NCBI RefSeq assembly: GCF_000485595.1
Contig: NW_014577157.1
Span: 83,235-128,782, forward strand
DNA: 45,548 bases
Source: Priapulus caudatus
Taxonomy: Eukaryota; Priapulida; Priapulimorpha; Priapulimorphida; Priapulidae
Direction: 5' to 3'
In this document: positions 9,706 to 19,486 of the stretch, one piece after another
How positions within the stretch are numbered: position 1 is the first letter of the stretch
Layout: each line of letters opens with the position of its first letter
The notes under the pieces: generated by a model
The model's database searches: none
Told to the model about the DNA's origin: nothing
Seen by the model: the letters and a program-made list of their open reading frames with translations, nothing else
Program-made: the position numbers and the translations under genes

Positions 9706-12337
9706 AGATTGTAAGCTTATCATCATGTTCATGTCCAGAACATGTATACAGGCAGTTTGGCATATTCTGTCATTCATAAATTGTGTTATTATTGTGGACT
9801 GATCAAAATCAGTGTACATGCACATTTACTATTTAGCAATTATTCCACTGTGCTGTTGGTTTGTTATTGTAGTCTGTATATCTGTTGACAATTTTTTGGT
9901 GAATATTATTTGAGAATCTGGTTGGAAGATTTGGTAAATGTGATCAGACCTGTCAAATATTTTCAGCTGACAAAAACGTATGCCACACTTACGATGAAAC
10001 TACCACTGCGGAAATCAGTGAGGAAGAAGAGGAACAGGAGTTGGGGAAGCGGAAAGTGAAGAAGAGGACGTACAAGGATTGTGTGACTGGTGAGTATCAT
10101 TGATTCTATGGTCTCAAAATGGCCAGCTAATATTGCAAAATGTTCATTTAATTGGGCACGCTCCAAGAGTTGTATGCCCCCCACCCCATATGAGTTTTGA
10201 AATTATAGTGATATTCAAACAGGACTTTACTCAAACAATGATAATATACTAATAACAAGCATTTATAATCTGTTATTCATGTACAGTATGTGGTTGAAGT
10301 TTTGCAGAATTGCTATATTCACCTCATATACGATCAGATTTATGGTGTGATGGTATGGATTTATGATTGTGATTTGCACATTACAGAATCTTTGGAGGAA
10401 AGTGATATTGAGGAAGAGAATGCTGGGGCAAGTTCAAGTAAGTATAGCAACACTGAGTTTAGCTTAGCTTTTAATATAACTATTCTCTCTTAACATTTCA
10501 CTGTCAGACTAGTTTGAGACTAAAAAACAATAATATACGAGCTCGTATATATTGACCATTAAATCCACATGAATCTCCATGTATAGTGACATTTTTGCAT
10601 AGTTAGACTGTCTGTTAACAAATCCCTAAGACATGTCTTGTTGTTTCTTAGGCAACGTTTCTCTGCCCTCACCTCCACCAAAAAAAGCAGCCTTCGAGAT
10701 GGTTGGTCCTCATGGTAAGATTTCCCAGGCCAAACAACAGAGATTTCGTGTTTCCAGTAACATGCTTCCCAAAAATTAGGAAGGAAAACTGTTCATAATT
10801 GTCCTCACATAAGAAAATGTAAAATCAGCATGCAAAATAAAAAGGGTGAACATAAAATGTGTGGAATTTTGGTTTTCAAAATGGAAATCATAACTTTTAA
10901 CTGCAAACTATTAAACTAGCATCTGTTGAAACAGAGAAGTCAAGCACAAAAACTTATATTCTTTCAAAATGCAAACTTATCTTCACTTTGATTATTTCTA
11001 ACACAGATCAAACTTTGGGGCAATCACCTAGGTCATCAACACAGGATAGCTTTCCAATGTCTGACAGAAGTAAGTGGAATAGATTGTTTTATAACTCATA
11101 TATCAAACAATTCACAACATTCAACTGAGAGCTGGTAAATGCAGTAACATCTGGTTATAAAAGAGGTGCAAGGTACCTACAATTTTTTTGTCATAACAGC
11201 TATGGATAAATTAATATTGACTAATCCACAATGATACCAAAGCTGACTTTCAAGGAGGTACTTTGTTATCAGAGTTGATTAGAACGAGAGTTCGTTGTGA
11301 ACCATTTTGTTTGCACAGTCATTGGTTTTAAATATGATAATTGTTGTGTTGAATTCCTCTCCACATTCAATATTAATATCAGGAGGGTAGCTGTGCTTAA
11401 GAATATATTTTGCCACTATATTGATTGGCCTATTAAGATGTTTGCTCTGCTTCATGTGCGCCCAAGACCAGAACATTTGTAACTGGCCATCATGTCTTGA
11501 AACATTTATTTTTCCATTTTATACAGAGTTTCAAAAGAGGGTTTTATTTCTATTGACGGATATCCGTGCCAGCCTCAAACAGGTGGGCAATCGTTATGAG
11601 GAAATCGACTCGGACTTCCACATAGAGCGTTTGGAAAGTTTGCAACAGTTTAATGAACTTGAACAAGTACTTGAGGACGATAAGGCCAAGAAACAACAGA
11701 TGGTAAGCTATTGCCATTCTTGCATTCCAGGTCATCTATTCTAAATAAGCTATTGCTAGAGATGGTTGTTTTAAATAATGTTGACATCTAATTTAGTTGT
11801 ACAATCTACAAATTTTACCTAGCCAAATTTCACATTGATAGCTGCTATCTTCCCATAATTTGGAAGAGTACTTGCGGGTATGTAGCAGTGTTATACAGGA
11901 AATCATTGCTAGTCATTTAAAGACACTATAACTAAGACATAGGGCATATAATTTAATAAATATATATTTTTTTTTATTTTGCATAAAATACCTTAGCAAT
12001 GCTTTACATAAGCTCCTGCCATTTATTGAAAAGATTAATAATTAATAAATTTAATTAATAATATACAAAACCAACTTATCTTTAACTATACAATTAACGA
12101 TAAACAGTCGTTTTTGTACATTATTAATTAAATTTATTAATTATTAATCTTTTCAATAAATGGCAGGAGCTTATTTCTCTCTGGTATTTTTATAAACTGG
12201 TTCCTGGTCGACTGAGCTATCAGATAGCTAGCTATGAATTGATGACGGGAACCTTATTATTATTATTTTCAGATTGTTAGACTTGCTAAAATTGGAGGTA
12301 AAGATCTAACCGACTGTACCAGCAACATTCTGAAACG
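9424..12337 (+). CDS. DUF4806-domain gene, multi-exon, 3' end missing
   Basis: Seven exons join without a stop: 9424-9613, 9967-10089, 10387-10437, 10652-10714, 11007-11069, 11527-11702 and 12273-12337. Every acceptor is AG, and donors are GTGAGT, GTAAGT, GTAAGA or GTATGT types. The first six introns up to 11527 keep phase 1 and the linker exons are 123, 51, 63 and 63 bp, all multiples of three. Exon 1 encodes a compact N-terminal domain (MWALAVWLEG, PLKWID, LLFWPD). Exons 2-5 are an acidic then Pro/Ser-rich linker. Exons 6-7 encode the start of DUF4806 (QFNELEQVLEDD, then VRLAKIGGKDLTDCTSNILK). The final part of that domain (usually LL..ELA..YSW.G) is absent. Right after the last donor sits the 69-bp repeat A, so the 3' end seems displaced or lost. 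ATG 9424 fits the family start. The function of this family is unknown. Confidence 0.72.
9670..9702. repeat. (TA)n microsatellite
   Basis: An uninterrupted run of TA dinucleotides inside the first intron of the DUF4806 gene. Confidence 0.9.
12008..12174. mobile_element. 167-bp foldback MITE, mariner-like
   Basis: Arms of about 63 bp (12008-12070 and 12112-12174) are reverse complements with one or two mismatches. The ends read TA-AGCTCCTGCCA and TGGCAGGAGCT-TA, so a TA at each border could be a Tc1/mariner target duplication. It lies within the last intron of the DUF4806 gene and has no coding capacity. Confidence 0.65.
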
Positions 12338-12349
12338 GTATGTCCCTTA

Positions 12350-12418
12350 ACAATCAGACATTCGCTATACATATATCAGTTATACTAGCTAAACATGTCA
12401 GAATATATAACCAATTTA
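12350..12418 (+). repeat. Dispersed repeat A, copy 2
   Basis: 69 bp identical to 9085-9153, placed immediately after the splice donor of the last DUF4806 exon. Confidence 0.85.
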
Positions 12419-12494
12419 CTATCAAGACACTAAAGGAAGAACTGAAGAAGTATGATGCTAAGATTTCAGGTTGAAAGGCAGATTTGATTGAAAG
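12419..12494 (+). pseudogene. SAP-like exon with a stop codon
   Basis: TLKEELKKYDAKISG, then a TGA, then KADLIER and a donor GTAATT. LKEEL..YGAK.SG.KADLIERL is the helix-turn-helix of SAP-like DNA-binding motifs, found for example at the N-terminus of SWIM/YqaJ multicopy proteins. It does not continue DUF4806 and is probably a separate orphan exon. Confidence 0.45.
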
Positions 12495-13098
12495 GTAATT
12501 TTTACATGTACTATGCAACTTACATAACATGTTATCTTCAAGGGCTGTAACGATCCATAGATATTGTTTCTCGTATTTTCAATTCGATCCAATCCGCTAG
12601 TACTTTACATTGTATGCGTCAGCCAAACATGTATTATAAAAAAGCTCGTGTGTTCTATGTCTGGCGGCGACGGTAGCGTGGTGACGAGAGTAGGTGAGAG
12701 CAGCGCGGTGCTAACAGCGTCGTGAACTATCAGGCACCGTGGAACTGTCTCCGTCTTTCTGTCCAAATCGGTCGGTATTTATGCTTCTGGAGGCATCCAT
12801 GGCCCGAGCGTGGTTGACGATGGTGGTGCAAGACGTGTCGTCATCTCCAACATTTTTATGAGTGACTGAAGTTAAGAAGCTGTGAATGCTTCTTGAATCT
12901 GGTGTGGGAATCGCGGCAGTTCGATTCATGTTCTCATAGTTCACATAGTTCACATTTGTCGCCAGCGTTCGTTGTTTGATCAGTCAGCATGCGACATCAA
13001 ACTGTGATGTCCTTCTAAAGGTACTAAACTGTCCCTCTGCCGTCGTGGATAATAACTTTTACTCGTGTTTCAGTGACTCGCTCTGATTAGTAAATAGT
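12495..13098. other. Spacer upstream of pogo pseudogene
   Basis: No domain recognised. An 80-codon minus-strand frame at 12711-12953 looks like chance. GC content is higher than in neighbouring spacers between 12660 and 12850. Confidence 0.4.
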
Positions 13099-13680
13099 TA
13101 CGACTTGCGAGATGGCGGAATGAGGAATGGGATTAAGGCCAGGCGAGTTCTTGGACATTGTCCAGATGATTGTTAAACAGGAGAAAAGACTCCGTTTAGG
13201 AATAACCGGCCAAGCCATGATTGGTACTACGCATTCATGAGGAGAAACTCCAACATTGTACAGATGTGAAAGGAAACTCCTCTTAAAATTTCCTTATTGC
13301 CTTTTGTGGGGTGGATGGACGCAGATGCGTTCTGCAAGTTTATTGAGCACTTTGACAAGCATGCTGGTACAGACAGACCTGTTGTCCTGTTGGTAGATAG
13401 CGTAAGTAGTCATGTAAACATAGGCACATTTGAAGACGCTAAATCAAAGGGCATCGAAATTTACCGGATTGTCCTGAACGCCACCCCTCTCATGCAGCCC
13501 CTCAATAAAGGTGTGTTCGGGCCATTGAAGTCAAAGTGGCATCAGGTTGTCAGACAAAACACAAGAGAGCACCCAGAGAATCCAATAGAAAAAGTAAACT
13601 TTGCTGAAAAACTATCAAAAACTCTGAAAAGCATCTGTCAGTATAGTTTTACATTTCATTGAGACCAACGAGTACGTGAT
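13099..13680 (+). pseudogene. pogo/Tigger-type (DDE_1) transposase
   Basis: The first part reads GMGLRPGEFLDIVQMIVKQE, preceded in frame by EMAE and a TGA, then in another frame RNNRPSHDWYYAFMRRNSNI. This is the CENP-B-type helix-turn-helix linker of Jerky/pogo proteins. The second part (13297-13662) reads WMDADAFCKFIEHFDKHA, VVLLVDSVSSHVN and PLMQPLNKGVFGPLKSKW, the DDE_1 stretch with the LLxDxxxSH motif and the PLD/N-xGVFGPLK motif. The region between the two parts, including the first catalytic Asp, is missing. Several frameshifts and stops make it a dead copy. No terminal repeats were seen. Confidence 0.75.
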
Positions 13681-13981
13681 TAGATACACCTGAAAATGAT
13701 TCTCTATTACTGCAAGCACATGAGATCGTCATCGACTCGGCAGAAACGATGCATGGCATCTAATTAAAAACCACAAGTATAATCAAATAAAACAGATAAC
13801 AAAGTTTCAAAACATATATATATATATATTTATTCCAAACGAGCCTAATTGAAAGCACATGCGGGCATTTTGCAAGAAGTGGTCCGCTATCCCTTGAATA
13901 ACTGTACTACTACTACTACTACTAGTAGTGCCTGTGACTGACGGTTCGTTGATTTAAGCACTGACACAATTCATTTTCGCA

Positions 13982-14202
13982 ATGTGCAAAACCCCAAGAA
14001 GAAGACTCCTCCTGCTCCTGTTGCTGGTGGCCGCGGTCGTGGTCGTGGAGGCAGAGGTCGTGGACGCAGAGGCAGAGGCAAAGAGCTGCCCAGCCTGGAA
14101 CCTGCTGCTGTCGTCGAGGATGCTGTTGAGGATGCTGTCGAGGATGCTACACGCTCTCCAGTGATGAAAATTAACACTCGCCCAGTCTTCCGAGGCGAGT
14201 AG
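13982..14202 (+). other. RGG-rich short ORF
   Basis: The 72-codon frame opens with NPKKKTPPAPV, then has GRGRGGRGRGRRGRG (an RGG/AT-hook-like basic block), then the repeated VEDAVEDAVEDA, and stops at TAG. Low complexity makes the reading frame uncertain. It may be an exon of the element that also contributes the acidic tail at 14351-14533. I do not recognise the family. Confidence 0.3.
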
Positions 14203-14350
14203 AAATAATGTTGGGCGCCAGAATTTCATTGAAAAGTCGCGTGGAACGCGAGGCTTTGTTTTTATGCTGTCCCTGCCAATCACGGAATTTGATCCAGTCC
14301 CAGCAATAAATTTATGAAACGAGCAGGGTGTCAGGTATAGGTCAAGGAGG

Positions 14351-14533
14351 CCGACTTTTAAACATACAGATACAATGCTGGAAAACGCATTGGAAATTGT
14401 TGAGAATAATGGTGCTGATGATAGAACAGACACGATGATAACAGCTGATGATGATGAAACAGGAAGTGACAATAGGGACTGGATGGACTCTGACAATGAC
14501 ATGGAAACTGATTTCAAACAATTGATTGAATAA
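14351..14533 (+). other. Acidic C-terminal tail-like ORF
   Basis: An open frame reads FKHTDTMLENALEIVENN, then ADDDETGSDNRDWMDSDN and FKQLIE before TAA. Acidic tails of this kind occur in many transposase partners and chromatin proteins. No domain can be named. A polyA-like AATAAA follows near 14554. Confidence 0.3.
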
Positions 14534-14867
14534 CTACTCTAATTAATGGTGTAATAAAAACAAATGTAGAAATTGTTGAAGTACTTCTTTTTTAATTCTT
14601 GTCACTAAGGTATAGTACGTGTCCCCTAAACAAATAGTTGTATTGGCCACTCGTCGTGCATGTTTCATCGGGCACCACCTGACTCTGTCGCCCTATTGAA
14701 GTGACATCATGTATTTTCATAGACTTTGTACCGTTTGCAAAAAAGACTTGCGGTCCTTTTCTCAAAATATTTGCTCTGAAACTTCATGCTCAGAATGCAT
14801 AATAGAGCACCATTTTAGTGTCAATTTCCAAGAAGACGAATCCCGAACTTCGGCGCTTCGTGCCATA

Positions 14868-14925
14868 AGCTGGGCCCCTAAAATTTGAGCTAGGCCCCTA
14901 ATATTTTTACTTTAGGGGCCCAGCT
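14868..14925. repeat. 15-bp perfect inverted repeat
   Basis: AGCTGGGCCCCTAAA at 14868-14882 pairs exactly with TTTAGGGGCCCAGCT at 14911-14925. An imperfect third copy (TAGGCCCCTAA) sits in the loop. Confidence 0.75.
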
Positions 14926-15111
14926 GGCTACTACGTTTTTTGGTAAGTTTTTATCACTGCTCTCGGTTTTTATCTCTACGTTCCGGCAGCACCCTGGGGG
15001 ACATAGACCCTATCAGCGTTACTACTGTTACTGTTACTGTATACCTCTACTTAATTTATTATGTACCCTAACTTCCCTACCTTTGTTTTACACTGACAAT
15101 TTATTTTTCAG

Positions 15112-15500
15112 TTGTCCGTCGCAAGCACAGTTCGGCAAATGATTTTAAAGAAGCGATCGAGAAATTAAATAGGGAATTTTTCCACCACCAGAAAGAGGCA
15201 GAAAATAAGTTTATTGAGGCGGAAATGGAACGCGAAGAACGCTGGAACCGGCAGGGGCTGGAAGCAGAACAAAGGCGCAGCACTGAACTGATGCAGCGTG
15301 ATGAAAGACGAATGGAGCACGAGACTCGGATGATGGAAATGATTATTCAGGAAATGTGGCAGTCAACTCCAAATTCACAGCAGATCATACCCAATGCTGC
15401 GATGCAGAGGAAAGATCCATCTCAAAACAGGCAACCGGAGTCAGGGGAGTGTGATGGTCCATATTCAGAGAGCTTTATGCAGCAACTTACGCAGTGGTGA
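15112..15500 (+). CDS. Coiled-coil exon, possible Harbinger Myb-partner C-terminus
   Basis: After an acceptor (TTTTTCAG), a 129-codon frame runs to TGA: FKEAIEKLNREFFHHQKEAE, MEREERWNRQGLEAEQRR, HETRMMEMIIQEMW, then a polar tail. Long Glu/Arg-rich helices ending in hydrophobic residues are typical of the C-terminus of Myb/SANT-like (trihelix) proteins encoded beside Harbinger transposases. A Harbinger transposase lies just downstream on the other strand (16287-18113), which supports pairing. The N-terminal Myb exon was not found between 14.5 and 15.1 kb. Confidence 0.45.
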
Positions 15501-16202
15501 TATGGGTAGTGAAATTAGATCAGTTGGAATCCTGATGAGTTACGCAAATCCATAATTGGACAATGTTTGTATATCGTTAAATTTTATTAAATTAATTAAT
15601 TATTTAATTAAATTTTTTATTTGCTTCAGATTTTGTTAGCCATGTGCAATGTTGAAATGTTATTAATGTTTAAATTAATGTTAATGTTGTTGTTGTTGTT
15701 AATGTTAAAATGTTATTGTCTCAGATTAACTGGTGCATAGAGTGAGGCCAGGTGGTGCATTTAATTTATCTAATAAAATTAATTAATATAATTAGATTTC
15801 CCCAAAGCTGCGGTGGCGTGGCACGTAACAGTTTTTATAGTCTCTGTCTGAAATTGGATCTGTTTAAATCCTTGATACTACTGCTTTATAAGTTAGGCCA
15901 ATTGCGATTCATCCTTGTACATGTTTATAGTTTTATAGATACAGATTTTGTTAGCTGTGTGCAATGTAAATGTTATTGTCTCACAAGAAATATACCATAT
16001 ATTTTATGCCTTATTCGTTTCAATACACAACAAACTCTATGTCATATAACCAGTCTTAGTATCTACAAGGTATTATTTTGATCTACACAATAAAATGTTA
16101 ACGTTAACAGTTTTAAGTACCGTTTCCATAAAATTAACCACAACTCTGTGTCCTATAATGAAATAACCAATATCTAGAATGTATGATTTTGACGGAATGA
16201 AC
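15501..16202. other. AT-rich spacer
   Basis: No gene. A TTAATTAA-rich palindromic stretch lies at about 15578-15617 and a TTG/TTAATG simple repeat at about 15660-15715. Confidence 0.5.
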
Positions 16203-16325
16203 GCTTCTTCCACACATATTCAGCTATACAGTACAATGTTTCAACAATGCTTCTTCCACACATATTCAGCTATACAGTGCAATGTTTCAACGTTTCTTCC
16301 ACAAATATTCAGCTATACAATTGCG
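16203..16325. repeat. Three tandem units duplicating the transposase 3' end
   Basis: Units start at 16203, 16249 and 16292, about 43-46 bp each. The third is inside the Harbinger ORF and encodes its last residues (CIAEYLWKKR, minus strand). The other two are non-coding duplicates beyond the stop codon. Confidence 0.8.
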
Positions 16326-17238
16326 AACATCGCGGCAGTCTACATTTTTTTCACGGATTGGCGGATTTACATTGTTTACATTCAATCCAATGTCTGCCGG
16401 CTTCAAGTCGCTGCTGAATGGCTCGCTGAAAGTTTCGCAAATATTGTGTAGAACAACGCAAGCGGAAACAATGGTTGGTACCCGACTAACCTCAATATCC
16501 AGGCGTTTAAGAAGTATTCGCCATCGCCCCTTTAATCGACCGAAACCATTTTCGACGACCACACGTGCCCTGCTTAATTGGTAGTTAAACCTTTTCTGTG
16601 AGTGTGTTAACTTGCCGTTGTCAATGTATGGTTTCAATAACCAAGGCAGCATCGGATACGCGGCATCACCAAGAAACAGAAGCGGAACACTTTTTCCTTC
16701 AATTGTTTTTCCCCAGTCTGGCAGCAACTTTCCCTCGACCCCTTTTATATAGAGACTGGACTTGGCAAACACCCTTGCATCATGGACGCTCCCAGGCATG
16801 CCAGTATTAGTGTTTATGAAACGGTAACGATAGTCGACTACACCCTGTAGTATTACAGAATAATAACCTTTACGGTTATAATAATCTCGATGCCCCTCTT
16901 GCGGGGCTATGATAGGGATGTGGCTCCCATCTATAGCTCCACAACACTGCGGAAAACCCCACTTACATTCGAAGCCATCAACTATCTCACGGAGTGCATC
17001 GCCTGTAGGAAACTTGACATACTGCTGGCCGAGTTTCTGCAGAGCGATGCACGTTTCATTCGTAATTAAGCAGACAGTTGAACGCCCTATCGCAAACAGG
17101 TGGGCTAGTGTGCGAAATTCTACGTTTGTTGCCAACCGCCAAATGGTGACAGCAAGCCTTTTCTCAACTTTAACTGACTTCCTCATCATTGTATCTTCTT
17201 TCTCTATATATACGAACGTACACCTTCGCAAATAACCT
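16287..17238 (-). CDS. PIF/Harbinger transposase, catalytic exon
   Basis: An uninterrupted exon of over 300 codons on the minus strand, preceded by an acceptor-like TTGTTAG. It contains IEKEDTMMRKSVKVEKRLAV, LAHLFAIGRSTVC (helix-turn-helix-like), GAIDGSHIPI (first Asp), GSVHDARVF, LFLGDAAYPMLPWL (second Asp) and VVENGFGRLKGRWRIL (Glu). All DDE motifs of Harbinger nucleases are present, as are the closing VPTIVSACVVLHNIC motif and a C-terminal tail. Such enzymes need a Myb-like partner for nuclear import and DNA binding. The first in-exon ATG is at about 17189, too late for the family; the true start is in an upstream exon (see 17758-18113). The tail is duplicated downstream. The catalytic core appears functional. 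Confidence 0.9.
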
Positions 17239-17757
17239 AACAAGACAAAATCAAATATTTAATAGATACGAAATCGTACGCGACCAAACATCTTCCTAAC
17301 CTGCGTTTATCTATAGGCGTTGCCAAGATTCGCGTGTTGACAGTATCGTAAGTACGCGGCGTTGTGCTTTATTTCGATTTTAGCTCAATAAAGTGTAGTT
17401 TATTGATGGAAGAACAGTGAATTTCGTCAGCAAGGCAGTGTTTTGACAAATTTCTGTGTGGCAGCTGAGAATTTGAGCTAGGTGGCCTGCCTCGCTCGTG
17501 TCAATGCAGGGAAAACACTGGAATAGTACTCCTTTGTTATAGACCTAACAGTAACAACAAAAATTGTCTCGTTACTTTAAATATTTATCTATTTTGCTAA
17601 AGTTCAGAAAAAAGATAATAGAATTTAGCAAGTAACTCAGTATGGAATTTTTTCTTAATTTTTTCTACCACAGTAGTGAGTACCAGTGGTACCAGTGGTA
17701 GCAGTGAGTGCCAGTGGTACCAGTAGTAATTTAAATTTATTTGAAAAAAATTCTTAC
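17239..17757. other. Probable intron of the Harbinger gene
   Basis: Between the two minus-strand exons; AT-rich. It includes a short GTACCAGTG-type minisatellite at 17673-17728 with no coding similarity. Confidence 0.45.
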
Positions 17758-18113
17758 ATTAAACGTCCCTCGAGTCATTCGGAAGTTCTCCAACCATTGG
17801 GCATCACTCCACGACCCCATAACTACGTTTTCAAACCAGCCGTACATTCTAAAACGAACCCACACTGTCCGTGTGGTAGGCGCTCACAGCGTTCGTTTTC
17901 ATCTAAACACTGCTGCATTGCCAATCGGCATTGCATAGCAAAGAAAACCCTTCTTTGCTTCATGTGAAATTTATGAACACGTTGCCTACGTCTACGTGAA
18001 GCTTCATAACTCTCTCGCGACATAAAATGATTGTGATTGTCTTGATCGTTGTTGCGCTGCGTTAAAAAGTTGGATAAAACTGCGATATTTTCTTTGCCGA
18101 TTGGCACGGCCAT
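17758..18113 (-). CDS. Harbinger transposase 5' exon, one frameshift
   Basis: From ATG 18113 a frame reads MAVPIGKEN... and then an Arg-rich stretch (SRRRRQRVH). One frame over, near the end, it gives RFRMYGWFENVV, then WSDAQWLENFRMTRGTF, and a donor AAT|GTAAGA at 17757. The W..NFRM.R.TF motif is the conserved segment before IEK.DT..R in Harbinger proteins, so this exon should splice to 17238. The frames differ by an indel near 17.87 kb, and the splice phase to exon 2 does not match perfectly, so the gene is either slightly damaged or my acceptor is off by a base. Confidence 0.6.
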
Positions 18114-18280
18114 GTTGAATCCGACACCACCAAGCGGATCTACAAGGAACTAAATACCGTATTTCTGGAGCCGCGAATCAGCGTGTGAACGCTCGGCCGC
18201 GCATTTGTCTCAGATACCGTATTTCGCAAATCCGGTATTTCAGAAATACGAGGTCTCGTGTGAACGAGGCTATTGGCACG

Positions 18281-18470
18281 GTTTTAACAGCGTGTTAATA
18301 TGTGAATAAATATATTCAAACTTTACCTTGTTTTCGTCTATGATTCTCCCTTAATCATATGACACCACCAATTTACCTGAAAATCGTATGTGTTCTTCAA
18401 AAAAGTTATTTGAATACGACACGGTTTTGCACAGTTTTCACGCATGGATACATGTTTTAGACCAAACTTT
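18281..18470 (-). repeat. Inverted third copy of part of the 4.5-kb duplication
   Basis: The reverse complement aligns to 20740-20950 and 33510-33720, including TATCCATGCGTGAAAACTGT and ATTAAGGGAGAATCATAGAC. It follows the 33.5-kb copy almost base for base but lacks the many single-base insertions of the 20.7-kb copy. Confidence 0.85.
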
Positions 18471-18904
18471 GATATGGGATTAGTGTTCTATTGTCTATGA
18501 CGGTACGCTGGGGGCCGTAAGGCAGCGTGAGAAACTAGCGGTCGCCCAGTCGCAGTGCGCATTAGAAAATCGACCGGGCGACTGCTTGCTCGTATCAGCT
18601 GGTCCGGCGGGGCGACTACATAATCGCCGCACAGGAAATAAAAAATGTACCAAACTGAGGCCATAATAAAAATGTTGTTTGTTTGCCCTCACCGCCCGCC
18701 GGCCCGCCAAAAAGGGGCCGACACAATCATTTTTTTTAAGTTTCTGTATGTGGCAGGCCTGCGGCAACTGTACGCGGGCTATAGTACTAGAGCTATGCAC
18801 AGCCTTGCTGCGTACGTGCCTGCTGGCTGGGCGGCACGTGAAATTTTTTTTCCCAAACAGGTTTACCTAATACAAGTAAAATTGCAGTAGTAAATTACCT
18901 ATTA
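18471..18904. other. No recognisable gene
   Basis: GC-richer stretch (18490-18840) with short overlapping frames on both strands and no domain similarity. Confidence 0.45.
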
Positions 18905-18988
18905 ACCTTACCCTAACCCTAACCCTAACCCAACCTAACCACTAACCTAACCCTAACCCAACTCCATAACCCTAACCCTAACCCTACC
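18905..18988. repeat. Degenerate interstitial telomeric repeat (CCCTAA)n
   Basis: About twelve CCCTAA or near-CCCTAA units with interruptions (CCTAACC, CTCCATAA). TTAGGG is the usual metazoan telomere unit. AT-rich unique sequence follows on both sides, so this is internal. Confidence 0.85.
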
Positions 18989-19171
18989 AATTACATTTAA
19001 TTAACACTAAAATGAATGAAATTAATAAAAAAAAAATTTTAATTAAAATATTATTAATGTGCTGTAAATCAATCCATGCAAATAATTTCCGTTAATTGGA
19101 AAAACAATAGTTAAATTGAATAAAGATAGAAAAATACAGAAAAACAAAAAAATAATTAAAACACAAACACA

Positions 19172-19236
19172 GGATATTCGAACCACCGACCTTTCAGACG
19201 TAACGCCGTATCATATCCACAAGGCCACGGAGGATA
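19172..19236 (-). ncRNA. tRNA-like SINE head
   Basis: On the minus strand GTGGCCTTGTGGATATGAT resembles a pol III A box, and GGTGGTTCGAATATCC, about 30 bases further on, a B box. The acceptor stem does not pair and there is no proper anticodon stem, so this is not a working tRNA. A tRNA-derived SINE is the best explanation, followed by an A/T-rich tail down to about 19000. Confidence 0.55.
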
Positions 19237-19435
19237 TTCAAATGCAAATAGTACATGACATTTGCCCTAAATAAGGCAAACACAGCGCTTGTTTTGAGAA
19301 CCAATCAGAAGCCGCTAGAAATATTTCGCCATGGCCAATCCTGCTTTGCGGAATTGTAAATTCGCGGTCGGCACTGCAGGTGAATAGCGGGGAGGAGGCG
19401 AGCTGCATTATGATTGTTACTTGTTATTTCACTCT

Positions 19436-19486
19436 GCGCCGGCGGGGGCGGGGGGGGGCGCGCGGGGCGGCCGGCGGGCGGGGCGC
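19436..19486 (+). repeat. G-rich tract, possible G-quadruplex
   Basis: A run of about 50 bases made almost only of G and C, with several G runs of three to nine on this strand. It stands out from the AT-rich surroundings. Confidence 0.6.

Noticed and set aside
13954-14517. 187-codon minus-strand frame
   Set aside because: Antisense of the RGG-rich and acidic plus-strand frames; Ser/Ala-rich composition with no motif.
17823-18113. Separate small Arg-rich protein gene on the minus strand
   Set aside because: The following bases in a shifted frame give the Harbinger N-terminal motif and a splice donor, so it is the transposase 5' exon.
16203-18270. Harbinger terminal repeats around the transposase (for example GTGTGAACG at 18180-18270)
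   Set aside because: No matching inverted copy was found on the left side of the element, so ends could not be assigned.
19172-19236. Complete tRNA gene
   Set aside because: A- and B-box-like strings are present, but acceptor and anticodon stems do not pair; better explained as a SINE head.
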